This document shows, piece after piece, positions 42,691-52,775 of a DNA stretch of 64,000 bases. Position 1 is the stretch's first letter, and each line of letters begins with the position of its first letter. The notes under the pieces are model-generated. The model was not told the origin of the DNA. It ran no database searches and saw nothing but the letters and a program-made list of their open reading frames with translations. Source of the DNA: an uncultured Prevotella sp. (GTDB lineage Bacteria > Bacteroidota > Bacteroidia > Bacteroidales > Bacteroidaceae). The stretch spans positions 1-64,000 of the forward strand of contig URDM01000004.1 of NCBI GenBank assembly GCA_900546575.1, in the 5' to 3' direction. The position numbers were made by a program, and so were the translations under genes.

Positions 42691-43671
42691 ATGACAAAAA
42701 AAATTATCATGGCGTTGGGACTTCTATGTTTGTCCAGCGTTGCATCCTTTGCGCAGAACAAGCGCACCGTATTGAGCGCCACTATTGATGGCTACAAGCG
42801 TGACATGGTTTATTTCGACTGTGTACAGAGTCCGTTCATCCGTCAGGAGTTCCACGCCAACCCAGGCGAGGAGCACGTCTATGCGTTCGATTCCGACCGC
42901 CTTGTTTCCATGATAATCAACGGCCGCACCACTGTGCTGCTCATGCCGGGCGACAGTCTGCACGTCGACATACAGTATCAGGGCAAGATGGTGAAGGAGC
43001 TGAAGTTCTCCGGCTCGGAGCGTGCAGTAGCCGACAACCAGCTTTATGCTGCCGTAGCCGACTATCGTCGCTCCATACGCTACAAGTCGCAGCTGCTGGC
43101 GTGCGCTGTAGTAGACGTTAAGCCTGCCGACCGTATAAGCGATTCGAAGAAACTCCTCGACCAGACCCGTCAGCTCGTAGCCCAGTCGAAGGGCAAGGTG
43201 GCAGACGACGTAGTGAATTACGTATCGGCCGAGAGCGAAGGACTGGCATACACATCCTTCGTAGAATATCCCCCGATGTACGAAGAGACCCGCAAGATGC
43301 CCATAGCCCAGCAGAGCGTAGGCGACTACTGGAAGCTTATGGACGGCACCAAGCTGCGCACCGACGCGGCATCGTTGAGCTGTCCCGACTACTGCTCGTT
43401 CCTTCTGCTCAACATGGCTTACACCAAGAGCAAGCAGGCACACGAAAAGGGCGAGACCTATCAGCGTCCCGACAAGATTGAGGACATGTTCGAGCAGTTG
43501 GCAGCATTCTACGACGGAGCGTGCCGCGACGCAGTTTTGTATTCCATTATCACCAATTACATACAGGGAGGCAAGGACATAGAACGTGTAGAACCCCTCA
43601 TCAAGCAGTTTAAGGAGAAGTATTGCGTAGACAAGCGCCATGCTGAAATCATAGAAGCTATAATGCAGTAA
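42691..43671 (+). CDS. Secreted protein at the head of the SusC/SusD locus, function unknown
   Basis: A 326-residue protein with a signal peptide (MTKKIIMALGLLCLSSVASF, cleaved near AQ). The N-terminal ~90 residues (ATIDGYKRDMVYFDCVQSPF, TTVLLMPGDSLHVDI) resemble the beta-rich domain found before TlpA thioredoxin domains in Bacteroidetes. The thioredoxin domain with CxxC is absent here; helices occupy the rest. It is probably periplasmic and works with the TlpA proteins encoded 8-10 kb downstream. The gap to the SusC gene is 41 bp, suggesting one operon. Confidence 0.75.
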   Translation: MTKKIIMALGLLCLSSVASFAQNKRTVLSATIDGYKRDMVYFDCVQSPFIRQEFHANPGEEHVYAFDSDRLVSMIINGRTTVLLMPGDSLHVDIQYQGKMVKELKFSGSERAVADNQLYAAVADYRRSIRYKSQLLACAVVDVKPADRISDSKKLLDQTRQLVAQSKGKVADDVVNYVSAESEGLAYTSFVEYPPMYEETRKMPIAQQSVGDYWKLMDGTKLRTDAASLSCPDYCSFLLLNMAYTKSKQAHEKGETYQRPDKIEDMFEQLAAFYDGACRDAVLYSIITNYIQGGKDIERVEPLIKQFKEKYCVDKRHAEIIEAIMQ

Positions 43672-43712
43672 TGCCTCAAAGAATAATTTAATCGATTATA
43701 TAAAAAGTATCC

Positions 43713-46700
43713 ATGAACAAGAGAGAGTCTTTATTGAAGTGTGGACTGTGCGCCATGCTTTTAAGCGGGGGACTACCCCTGCAGATTCTTCCGCCCTCTA
43801 CCGCAACGGCGCAGAATGTGCGCCCGGCGGAAGACGGATGGAAAAACGACCCAGTGACATTGCGCATCAGTAATGAGACGTTGGGAAATGTGCTCAGCAA
43901 GGTGGCGAAATCGGTGGGAGCCGACCTGGTTTTCCAGGGTGTCACACTTGTAGGAATCAACGAGTTGACAACACTCAACGTTAAGGACAAGCCCCTCGAC
44001 AAGGTGATTGGCGAGCTTATAGGCAACCAGAACGTACGCATAGTATATCAGGGTGGCCATCGTGCCATCATCATCTCGTCATATGAGAAGCATGAAGACA
44101 ACGCCCAGTCGTTCATAATAGGCGGCGTTGTAGTGGGCGGCGACGACCAGCAGCCCCTCATCGGAGCCACCGTATCGGTGACCAACGGCACCAAGGAGAA
44201 GGGACGCACGGGATGTATCACCGACGAGAACGGTAAGTTCAGCTTGCGTGTCAACCGCAAGTCGTCTATCAGCATATCTTATTTGGGATATGAAACCAAG
44301 TCAATCCAGATACTTCGACCCAACCGTAACATGAACATAAGCCTCGCACCCAGCGCAACCAATATGGACGAGGTGGTGGTTACGGGTATCAGCCGCCGCA
44401 ACAAGAAGAGCTTTACAGGTAATTATGTATCGGTAAAGGGCGACGAGTTGCGCAAAATCAATCCTAACAACATCTTGAAGAGCCTCCAGTTCTACGACCC
44501 CAGCTTCAAGGTGAAAGAAAACAATTCTAACGGTTCCGACCCTAACTCACAGCCAGAATTCCAGATGCGCGGCGACCAGTCGCTGGGTTCTACATCGAGC
44601 ATGAACTCTATGGACCTGCTCCTCGACAACGTGTCGAGCCGACCCAACACTCCGCTGTTCGTGCTCGACGGCTTCATCGTGCCTATGACGCGCATCCTCT
44701 CGCTCGATCCGGAGCGCATCGACGAGGTGACAATCCTCAAGGATGCCGCCGCTACAGCCATATACGGCTCTAAGGCGAGCAACGGTGTCGTCGTAATATC
44801 TACCAAGGTGGCTCCCGACGGAGCACTCTCGGTCAACTACAACGGTACGATGACACTCCAGTCGCCCGACCTTACCGACTACAATATGATGAACGCTGCC
44901 GAGAAATTGCAGGCAGAATGGATGGCAGGTGTATACGACAAGAACAGCGTGACGAGCATGAACCGCTACAACACATTGCGCCGCAACGTGCTGGCAGGTG
45001 TCGATTCCTACTGGCTCTCGCAGCCCTTGCGCACAGCAGTTCAGTCGCGCCACTCGCTCACAGCAGCCGGTGGTACCGATATATTCCGCTACAGCCTGGG
45101 CATCAACGCAGGCTTCCAGCCCGGTGTAATGAAGGGTTCGTCTAACAATACCAAGGGCGTTGACTTCACCATGAGCTACCGCAAGCAGCGCGTAACGGTG
45201 GGTGCCAACATCAACCTGACCGAGACTTCGGGCAACAACTCGCCCTATGGCGACTTCTCGGCATTCAGCCAGGCCAACCCCTACTATCGTATGACCAACG
45301 ACGACGGCACTTACGACCAGATACTCGACAACTTCACGGCAGCCGGAAGTACTACCGTGACCAACCCGCTGTACAACTCCAACATCGGCATCAAGGACCT
45401 GCAGCGCAGCCTGAGCATTGCCAGCAGCCTTAACTTCGAGTATATGATTCTCGACAACCTGCGCCTCACCGAGTCGTTGCAGTACACTCGTGGCACCGCA
45501 CGTACTGAGAAGTTCCTGCCTGCCGACCACACCAGCTTTGCCAACGAGACAGACAAGACGCTGAAGGGTAGTTATAGCAAGAACACGGGTGAGTCTACTT
45601 CGTGGTCGAGCAACTTGGGACTGAACTACAACCTCCCAATCAACAAGCACCTCATCAGTATGCTTGCCAACTGGACCGTTAGCGAAGACCGCAACAACTA
45701 CGTCAACCTCTCAGCCACAGGCTATCCCGACCGCCACATGGACGACTTCATCTTCGGCAACAAGATGTCGACCAATCCGAGCGGATCGGAGTCGCTCTCG
45801 CGCTCAATGAGCTTCATCGGACAGGTGTCGTACAGCTACGACAACCGCTATTCGTTCGACTTCAACCTGAGCGAGGAGAACTCGTCGCGCTACGCCAACA
45901 ACAGTTTCACTCCGTTCTGGTCGACCGGTGTACGCTGGAATGCCTATCGCGAGAAGTGGCTCGAGGGCCGTATCTCCAACCTCGTGTTCCGCGCCACATA
46001 CGGTATTACGGGCGAACAAAGCTCTAATCCTTACGAGACTCTGGAGTTCTATACCTTCACCAACACCATGAAGCCTTACAATTCGTTCGCTTCACTGGGT
46101 GCCGTGCTGCAGGGACTCAACAATCCCGACCTCAAATGGGCTAAGACCGACCAGTTCAGTCTGGGCGTAGACATAGGCTTCTGGAAGAACCGCATCAACG
46201 CCACATTCAACTATTACAACAACATCACACGCCAGATGATGACACAGTACGACCTGGCTCCGTCTACAGGTTTCAGTTCGCAGAACATCAACGCCGGCGA
46301 GTTGCAGAACCAGGGATTTGACGTGACATTGAACGTGATTGCCTACCAGAACATACGCAAGCAACTCTACTGGACCATCAACGCCAATGCCAATCACAAC
46401 AAGAACAAGATACGCAAGATATCGGCTTATCTGCAGAAGATCAACGAGCGCCAGCTGGCGTCGAAGGACGCTCCGCTCCCAGTGCTGCAGGAGGGATATT
46501 CTACCACCACTCTGTTCACCGTACGCTCGCTGGGCATCGACCCCATCACGGGCAAGGAGGTGTTCCTCACACGCGACGGACAGAAGACATTCGAGTGGAA
46601 CAGCAACGACAAGGTGCCCGTCGGAGACACCAACCCGAAGCTAAGCGGCACTATCAGCAGCTCGCTCAACTATAAGGACCTCAGCTTCAACGTAGGTTTC

Positions 46701-47105
46701 ACTTATAAGTTCGGTGGCATCGTGTACAACTCTACACTCGTCGACAAGATCGAAAACCGCAACATAGCCTACAACCTCGACCGCCGTGCCATGTCGAGCC
46801 GCTGGCAGAAGCCGGGCGACGTGACTTACTTCAAGAAGTTCTCGCTCGATGCCACTGCAAGCCAGACCGAACAGAGCACACGATTCATCATGGACGACGA
46901 CGAACTGAAGATGTCTACCATGAGCGTCGGCTATCGTATGCGCTACGAGAAGTTCAACTTCCTGCGCAAGCTGAACATCGACGTGCTGGCTCTGAACTTC
47001 ACTACCAACGACCTGTTCCGTATCTCGCGTGTCAAGATGGAGCGTGGACTCGACTATCCGTTCGCACGTTCGTACACTCTGTCGTTGTCACTCATTTTCA
47101 AATAA
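43713..47105 (+). CDS. SusC/RagA-type TonB-linked outer membrane transporter with STN domain
   Basis: A 1130-residue transporter. A long signal sequence precedes an STN domain (about residues 45-110: DPVTLRISNETLGNVLSKVA and following). Next come a carboxypeptidase-regulatory-like domain (about 130-215), the TonB-box-like DEVVVTGISRR, a plug with RGDQSLGSTSSMNSMDLLLD and DEVTILKDAAATAIYGSKAS, and a 22-strand barrel ending in LSLSLIFK. SusC proteins import nutrients larger than porins admit, powered by TonB, with the SusD lipoprotein as lid. The STN domain usually signals to an anti-sigma factor, but none is encoded in the window. Confidence 0.96.
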   Translation: MNKRESLLKCGLCAMLLSGGLPLQILPPSTATAQNVRPAEDGWKNDPVTLRISNETLGNVLSKVAKSVGADLVFQGVTLVGINELTTLNVKDKPLDKVIGELIGNQNVRIVYQGGHRAIIISSYEKHEDNAQSFIIGGVVVGGDDQQPLIGATVSVTNGTKEKGRTGCITDENGKFSLRVNRKSSISISYLGYETKSIQILRPNRNMNISLAPSATNMDEVVVTGISRRNKKSFTGNYVSVKGDELRKINPNNILKSLQFYDPSFKVKENNSNGSDPNSQPEFQMRGDQSLGSTSSMNSMDLLLDNVSSRPNTPLFVLDGFIVPMTRILSLDPERIDEVTILKDAAATAIYGSKASNGVVVISTKVAPDGALSVNYNGTMTLQSPDLTDYNMMNAAEKLQAEWMAGVYDKNSVTSMNRYNTLRRNVLAGVDSYWLSQPLRTAVQSRHSLTAAGGTDIFRYSLGINAGFQPGVMKGSSNNTKGVDFTMSYRKQRVTVGANINLTETSGNNSPYGDFSAFSQANPYYRMTNDDGTYDQILDNFTAAGSTTVTNPLYNSNIGIKDLQRSLSIASSLNFEYMILDNLRLTESLQYTRGTARTEKFLPADHTSFANETDKTLKGSYSKNTGESTSWSSNLGLNYNLPINKHLISMLANWTVSEDRNNYVNLSATGYPDRHMDDFIFGNKMSTNPSGSESLSRSMSFIGQVSYSYDNRYSFDFNLSEENSSRYANNSFTPFWSTGVRWNAYREKWLEGRISNLVFRATYGITGEQSSNPYETLEFYTFTNTMKPYNSFASLGAVLQGLNNPDLKWAKTDQFSLGVDIGFWKNRINATFNYYNNITRQMMTQYDLAPSTGFSSQNINAGELQNQGFDVTLNVIAYQNIRKQLYWTINANANHNKNKIRKISAYLQKINERQLASKDAPLPVLQEGYSTTTLFTVRSLGIDPITGKEVFLTRDGQKTFEWNSNDKVPVGDTNPKLSGTISSSLNYKDLSFNVGFTYKFGGIVYNSTLVDKIENRNIAYNLDRRAMSSRWQKPGDVTYFKKFSLDATASQTEQSTRFIMDDDELKMSTMSVGYRMRYEKFNFLRKLNIDVLALNFTTNDLFRISRVKMERGLDYPFARSYTLSLSLIFK

Positions 47106-47124
47106 TATATATAAGGTGTACACT

Positions 47125-48570
47125 ATGAAACTGAAATCATTATATACGGGTGCTCTTGCCTTGGCAGTGCTGTGTCTGACTTCGTGCTCAGACTGGTTTG
47201 ACGTGAGCCCTAAGACCAATATCAAGGCGGAAGAACTCTACGAAACTCCCGAAGGTTTTGAGAGCGCTCTTGCCGGTATCTACATACTCCTGACCGACGA
47301 CGACTGCTACGGTCACGACATGTCGTTTGGACTTATCGACCAGCTGGCACAACTTTACGACCGCATTCCCGACGGAACCACCGACCGCGAAGCCATCTAT
47401 CAGTATACGCAGGAGTCGCAAGGCTACGGCACCAAGGCGCGTATGGCTGCCATTTGGGAAAAGTCGTACAACGTGATAGCCAATACCAACAACTTCATGA
47501 AGTGGCTCAACAAGAACGGACAGCGCGTGCTCAGAAACGAGCAGACACGCAATATGTATTATGGCGAGGCTTACGCCATGCGTGCTTTCCTCCACTTCGA
47601 CCTGCTGCGTGCATGGGGTCCGATGGATTATCAGGCTGGTAAGCAGAATCTGAGCATCCCTTATCGTGTGGTGGCCGACAACACCAAGCAGCCACGACTT
47701 GCGGCTGAGACCATTGTGGGCAAGATTATCGACGACCTGAAGCAGGCTGAGCAGTATCTCGCTTTTGAGAAGAACATCAACCTTTCGGGCAACGAGCGCC
47801 GCTACAGATTGAACTATTACGCCGTGAAGGCCCTTCAGGCACGTGTATATTGCTATGCCGGCGATGCCGAGAATGCAATAAGCTGCGCCAATGAGGTGAT
47901 AAACCATTGCGGACTTACGCTCCAGACGTCAAATTCCAACGACCCTGCACAGTTCAACGAGGCCCTCTTTGCCATCCACAAGTATAAGATGAGCGACCGT
48001 TTCTCTTCTTACTTCGCCGAAGGTCCCGACTTTACCACTCAGTATTGGATCAGTCTGCAGAACTACAAGCGCATTTTTGAGGCTGAAGGCAACGAGCGCG
48101 ATGCCGACTTCCGTGCCCGTCGTGGTGCAGGTGTGTATGTTTACGATGGCGTAAGCCGCGTTATCACACGCAAGTATCTCAAGAATGACCAGAGCATCAT
48201 ACCCCTCGTGCGTCTGCCGGAGATGTATTACATCCTCTGCGAAATGTCGCCTCTGAGTGATGCTCCGCAGTATATTAATAATGTAAGAAGCCATCGCGGC
48301 ATCTCACGCTCCAACGCTTACAGCAGTTTCGCTAACGATGCGGCTCGCACCGAGGCTCTGAGCAAGGAGTATCGCAAGGAGTTCTATGCCGAGGGCCAGT
48401 ACTTCTACTTCCTCAAGCATCATGGCATCAGGACTCTCGACTACTCGCACGAGGCTAATACCGACGCTATAGTCACCATGAACGAGCAGCGTTATGTGTT
48501 CCCATTGCCCGACCGTGAGAAGGAATATGGCTGGACTGATGAAGAATCAAACAACACTTCAAATGATTAA
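47125..48570 (+). CDS. SusD/RagB-type nutrient-binding outer membrane lipoprotein
   Basis: A 481-residue lipoprotein. The lipobox LCLTSC gives an acylated cysteine at about residue 20. The SusD N-terminal domain (DVSPKTNIKAEELYETPEGF, LAGIYILLT) is followed by helical repeats and the end pattern FYAEGQYFYFLKHHGI and FPLPDREKEYGWT. It caps the SusC channel and binds the substrate. ATG 47125 is chosen, 20 bp after the SusC stop; a longer frame into the SusC gene lacks a signal peptide. Confidence 0.95.
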   Translation: MKLKSLYTGALALAVLCLTSCSDWFDVSPKTNIKAEELYETPEGFESALAGIYILLTDDDCYGHDMSFGLIDQLAQLYDRIPDGTTDREAIYQYTQESQGYGTKARMAAIWEKSYNVIANTNNFMKWLNKNGQRVLRNEQTRNMYYGEAYAMRAFLHFDLLRAWGPMDYQAGKQNLSIPYRVVADNTKQPRLAAETIVGKIIDDLKQAEQYLAFEKNINLSGNERRYRLNYYAVKALQARVYCYAGDAENAISCANEVINHCGLTLQTSNSNDPAQFNEALFAIHKYKMSDRFSSYFAEGPDFTTQYWISLQNYKRIFEAEGNERDADFRARRGAGVYVYDGVSRVITRKYLKNDQSIIPLVRLPEMYYILCEMSPLSDAPQYINNVRSHRGISRSNAYSSFANDAARTEALSKEYRKEFYAEGQYFYFLKHHGIRTLDYSHEANTDAIVTMNEQRYVFPLPDREKEYGWTDEESNNTSND

Positions 48571-48572
48571 TT

Positions 48573-49886
48573 ATGAAATTACGTATCAATAAAACATACA
48601 TATTGGGACTGATGGCAGTAGGTGCGCTCATGGCTTCTTGCAGTCAGGAAGACCCTACATTGTTTGGTGGTGAGTCGGACGGTTACTACTTCAACTACAA
48701 TTCGGCTGACGACATGACAGCTACTATCAACTTTGCCGACTCTATCGTGACCAATCCGGAGGTGGGATATGTGCCTCTTAAGATCCGATTGCTTGGTCAT
48801 CTGCCCGAGCAGACTACTTCTATCAAGCTCAAGGCTGAGCCGGTTGAGGGCTATGAAACGCCGCAGGTGACTCTGCCTACGATTGAAGTCAAGGCCGGCG
48901 AGTACGACAAGACGGTTGAGGTGGAAGTGGCTCGTCCCACTCAGGAGAATACTACCTATGCCGTGAAGATAACCTTCGAGCAGGCTGACAAGAGCATGAA
49001 GGACTTCAACAGCTTCGTAATCTACACCAAGGAGGTATATGAGCGTCCCGACAACTGGACTGACAGTTACTACGGCGAGTGGACTGCTGAGAAGTATAAG
49101 TTCATTGCCAAGACTCTGAAGAAGGCTGCTTTCTATAGCGACGACAGCTATACGCAGAGCAATCAGTACAATCCGCGTCTGATTTACGCTGTGCGCGACT
49201 GGCACAATGCTCATCCTACAGAGGCGATTCCTTATGATATTCCGTTCCTCGATGGCACACTCTTCTATGATGCCTATGAACAGCCTGAATATTGGGGCGA
49301 CCTTCAGAACAAGTATTTCGGCAATTACGATGGTTATGGATTCGGTACATTGGCTTCGAGTCTGGGTGTAACCACTCAGAATGAGTATCAGGTGTTTGGT
49401 TCAACAGATGAGGCTGAGATGCAGAAATCCAACAAGCACGCTGTGCTGTTGATGCTTCAGAACTACAATAATCAGTTTGAACAAGGCTATAGCTATTGGG
49501 GATTGAACTCTGCATTCAGCGTTCCTATGGTTGAAGGAGTGAACTATGATGTTGTGGCTCCTGCATTCTGGACCAACAGTCTTACCGCTCCTATGATTAA
49601 GAAGTATTACGGCGAGTACTCAGAGGCTAAGTATAAGAAGATGCTTCAGATTGCCAGCAGCAGTGTCGATGGCTTCAAGCCCTTCCAGTTGTTCCCCGTC
49701 AAGCTGCAGTGGGACGATGCCAGCATGACAAATACGCCGATGTGGGACACTGATGCTAACCTCAACTGGACGTACATGGGTGAGCAGGTGATATACGAAT
49801 TCTACAAGATATTCAAGCAGAAAGCCCCGAGTCTCTTCCCCGACGGCGTTACTGCTCCTGCGGATGAACCCCAAGAAAAGCAATAA
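48573..49886 (+). CDS. DUF4843 domain lipoprotein
   Basis: A 437-residue surface lipoprotein with lipobox ALMASC. The N-terminal half has a beta-sandwich typical of DUF4843 (YYFNYNSADDMTATINFADS, VPLKIRLLGHLPEQ, VEVARPTQENTTYAVKITFE). The C-terminal ~250 residues (YERPDNWTDSYYGEWTAEKY onward) are less familiar. DUF4843 proteins occur almost only next to SusC/SusD pairs together with a PKD-like lipoprotein, as here, and probably help recognise the cargo outside the cell. It starts 2 bp after SusD stops. Confidence 0.85.
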   Translation: MKLRINKTYILGLMAVGALMASCSQEDPTLFGGESDGYYFNYNSADDMTATINFADSIVTNPEVGYVPLKIRLLGHLPEQTTSIKLKAEPVEGYETPQVTLPTIEVKAGEYDKTVEVEVARPTQENTTYAVKITFEQADKSMKDFNSFVIYTKEVYERPDNWTDSYYGEWTAEKYKFIAKTLKKAAFYSDDSYTQSNQYNPRLIYAVRDWHNAHPTEAIPYDIPFLDGTLFYDAYEQPEYWGDLQNKYFGNYDGYGFGTLASSLGVTTQNEYQVFGSTDEAEMQKSNKHAVLLMLQNYNNQFEQGYSYWGLNSAFSVPMVEGVNYDVVAPAFWTNSLTAPMIKKYYGEYSEAKYKKMLQIASSSVDGFKPFQLFPVKLQWDDASMTNTPMWDTDANLNWTYMGEQVIYEFYKIFKQKAPSLFPDGVTAPADEPQEKQ

Positions 49887-49911
49887 CTTCAAATAACAAA
49901 ACAGAAGGATT

Positions 49912-51639
49912 ATGAAAAATATAATATATGTAGCCATGAGTGCCCTGCTCCTCACATCGTGCTATGAGGACAAAGGCAACTACGACTACCGCTTCGACAG
50001 CATGAATCAGGTTGACATTAGCAATGTCAGCTACCAGCCTGAGGCTTACGAAGGCATGTCGGGAAAGGTTATCGAGGTGCAATTGCCCCTTACCGAAGAC
50101 AAAGTGCAGCGTGTGGAGGCAAAGCTCTCGCAGACTTTGTCCGACAACTACGACAATCTCGACTTCACATGGTATACCTCTTATACTGCAAGCAAGACCG
50201 ACCCGATGACCGGACGTCCAATCGTTGAGGCTGTGAAGGACACTCTTCACACCAAGGGTTATGTCGATCTCGAGTTCCCTGCCAACACCAATCGCGACTA
50301 TGCGGTAATAATGGAGGTGAAGGACCGCACTACCGACCTCGACTATTATGCCAAACTGAACGTCAAGACACGTCTGCTCTTCAAGAATAGTCTCTTCTTC
50401 CTGCATCAGAAGGGCGGCGAGACTTTCCTCGGCAACGTTGAGAAGATTGGTACAACGCTCGAAAGCCGCAGCAATGCTTACAAGACTGCCAAGCCAACCA
50501 TCACAGACAACCCGTTTGCCGATGCCGTTAAGCTGGGCTATACGTCAACTCCTGACCCTGAAGTGAATGGTCTTATGGTGTTCCGTTCTAACGGACGAGG
50601 CAACACCTACAACGTGTTCAAGGCTTTGGATACATACAACGTACCCCTTGTACCTGCGGTTTCATCATCGTTTGTAGCAAGCCGTGTAATCAGTGTGGGC
50701 GACATTTCAAGATTTGCAGCATACAAGTGTCTGCTCTCACGTGACGGACAATTCTACATAGGCAAGTGGGCTCCGTTCTATACAGTGCCTGGTGAGAATG
50801 CCGAGGAGTCGCTTCACCCCGGCGACTATAAAGTTACTGCCGCTACCGCAACTGAAAGTTACTACGTACTGTGGGATGCCAAGAACAATCGCTTTATCTA
50901 TCAGTCTAACGGCGATTGGTTCCCGTATCAGTTGAACGAATATGCACAGAATCCGCCGCATAGCTCACAGCCTGTGATGGATGCCAAGGTTGACTTCAGT
51001 TCGTTAGGAACTTTATCACCGGTAGGCAAGACTGCTGTGTATGGTTTTATAGCTTCGCACAACGAGTTCTTCCCCGATGCCAAGCCGCAGTTCATCTTCA
51101 AGGATGCCGACAACAACTTCTATCTCTACGAACTTACCCCCGTTGACGCTGGAGACAAGAGCCGTGGCGGTGATGCAGGAGCATCGGAGAGCGCGTTTAC
51201 CATCACAGGTAAGATGCTCCCCGATTTCCATCCGGGCTCTAATCTGGCAAGCATCACCTACAATCCGTGGTTCTCTACCAACTACATCTTCTACGCCAAG
51301 GACGACAATGTGATACGTCACAACCTCTCTAACGGCGATGAACAGGTGATATATACAGCTCCTGAGGGCTATACCGTTAGCGTAATCAAGTTCCGCACGG
51401 AAGATGCTGCGAGCAACAGTTCGGAATTCTGTAGCTTCGGCGAACTCGGTTTGTATCTCAGCATCGGTATGAACAAGGACGCCAACGGAGCTGTAGCCGA
51501 AATCAAACTCAATCCGGCAGCTGATGTCGACGAATCGTACAGCGTATTCTGCGATAAGGATTCAGAGGGCAATGCTTTCGGACGTATCCTTGATGTGCAG
51601 TTTGCACACGTTTGGTCATTCATTAAAGACAATCAATAA
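49912..51639 (+). CDS. PKD-like family surface lipoprotein
   Basis: A 575-residue lipoprotein with lipobox LLTSC and the typical start CYEDKGNYDYRFDSMNQV. Immunoglobulin-like PKD domains occupy about residues 40-160 (TDPMTGRPIVEAV, LEFPANTNRDYAVIMEVKD). The C-terminal part may be a beta-propeller-like region. It is a standard partner of SusC, SusD and DUF4843 proteins. Its stop overlaps the start of the first TlpA gene by one base (TAATG). Confidence 0.85.
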   Translation: MKNIIYVAMSALLLTSCYEDKGNYDYRFDSMNQVDISNVSYQPEAYEGMSGKVIEVQLPLTEDKVQRVEAKLSQTLSDNYDNLDFTWYTSYTASKTDPMTGRPIVEAVKDTLHTKGYVDLEFPANTNRDYAVIMEVKDRTTDLDYYAKLNVKTRLLFKNSLFFLHQKGGETFLGNVEKIGTTLESRSNAYKTAKPTITDNPFADAVKLGYTSTPDPEVNGLMVFRSNGRGNTYNVFKALDTYNVPLVPAVSSSFVASRVISVGDISRFAAYKCLLSRDGQFYIGKWAPFYTVPGENAEESLHPGDYKVTAATATESYYVLWDAKNNRFIYQSNGDWFPYQLNEYAQNPPHSSQPVMDAKVDFSSLGTLSPVGKTAVYGFIASHNEFFPDAKPQFIFKDADNNFYLYELTPVDAGDKSRGGDAGASESAFTITGKMLPDFHPGSNLASITYNPWFSTNYIFYAKDDNVIRHNLSNGDEQVIYTAPEGYTVSVIKFRTEDAASNSSEFCSFGELGLYLSIGMNKDANGAVAEIKLNPAADVDESYSVFCDKDSEGNAFGRILDVQFAHVWSFIKDNQ

Positions 51640-52739
51640 TGTTACGTAATATTTCATTGGCACTGCTCGCTTGGGCGGGCAGTGCCTTCACCGCACAGGC
51701 TCAAAGCGACGTTGTCGTTAGTGGAAAGATTGAGGGTGTCAAGCAGGGACAGCTCCTGCTTGTGGCACAAGTAGGCGAAAACCGCATGGACACACTCGGT
51801 GTTGCCGACTTCAAGGCGCCTAAGTTCCAGCTCAAGGCGAAAGTAAAGGAGCCTGTTATGGCACAGATTGTAGTGCGAGGCTATAGCGGCGGATTCAACT
51901 TCATTGCCGAACCCAACGCCAAGTACGACGCTTTTCTGTGCGACGGAGACGCCGCTTATATTAAAGGTGGAAAACTTCAGGACGAGTGGATGGCTTTCAC
52001 TAAGCGCTCGGCAGAACTTCATGCCGAGTCGAAAGCTATGCAGGCGCGTTACGACGCATTGCGTGCTGCCAACAAATTCCGCAGCGCCAGCGCCACAAAC
52101 GACTCCTTGCGCACGCTCAATGACAACATCAACGCCGAAACTCAGGCTTTCCTGAAGCAGCACGACGACGTTATTGCTGCCTATACCTACAACGCCAACG
52201 CGCTGATGGCTGAACTCAACCTCGCCGACACGCGTAGATTGTACGACTCTATGGGCGAAGGTGCAAAGAATTCGCCCAGTGGTCGAATCATGCTCGAACG
52301 CATTCAGCGCATGGAGAAGGTGACTCAGGGACGCAAAGCACCCGACTTTACTCTGCCAGACCTCAAAGGCAACATGGTGACTCTGAGCAAAGTGAAGGCT
52401 AAGGTGAAGATTGTTGACTTCTGGGCTTCATGGTGTGGACCCTGCCGATTGAACAATCCGTCGCTCAAGCGTATGTATGAGCAGTATCACGACAAAGGAT
52501 TGGAGATTGTAAGCGTGTCGCTCGACAATGTAAAGGAGCGCTGGCTGAAGGCTGTCAAGCAGGATGGTCTGCCCTGGATCAACGTCAGTTCGCTCAAGGG
52601 ATGGCAGTGTGAGGTGGCTCGTACTTACGATGTCAAGGCTGTACCGGCCATATATATACTCGACGAAGAAAACCATATCATCACCACAAACATTCGTGGT
52701 GAGGCGCTCGCGAACTTCCTTAAGGAACGACTCAAGTAA
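51639..52739 (+). CDS. TlpA-type thiol-disulfide oxidoreductase (first)
   Basis: A 366-residue periplasmic protein with a signal peptide (MLRNISLALLAWAGSAFTAQ). The N-terminal DUF4369-like beta domain (about 25-115) is followed by helices and a C-terminal thioredoxin fold. Active-site WCGPC places the cysteines at 266 and 269, and the cis-proline loop is in VKAVPAIYIL. Such proteins reduce or rearrange disulfides in the envelope. The start shares one base with the stop of the PKD-like gene, indicating coupled translation within the uptake operon. Confidence 0.92.
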   Translation: MLRNISLALLAWAGSAFTAQAQSDVVVSGKIEGVKQGQLLLVAQVGENRMDTLGVADFKAPKFQLKAKVKEPVMAQIVVRGYSGGFNFIAEPNAKYDAFLCDGDAAYIKGGKLQDEWMAFTKRSAELHAESKAMQARYDALRAANKFRSASATNDSLRTLNDNINAETQAFLKQHDDVIAAYTYNANALMAELNLADTRRLYDSMGEGAKNSPSGRIMLERIQRMEKVTQGRKAPDFTLPDLKGNMVTLSKVKAKVKIVDFWASWCGPCRLNNPSLKRMYEQYHDKGLEIVSVSLDNVKERWLKAVKQDGLPWINVSSLKGWQCEVARTYDVKAVPAIYILDEENHIITTNIRGEALANFLKERLK

Positions 52740-52775
52740 TGATGTATATTCTAAAAACCAAATTTAAAACATAAA

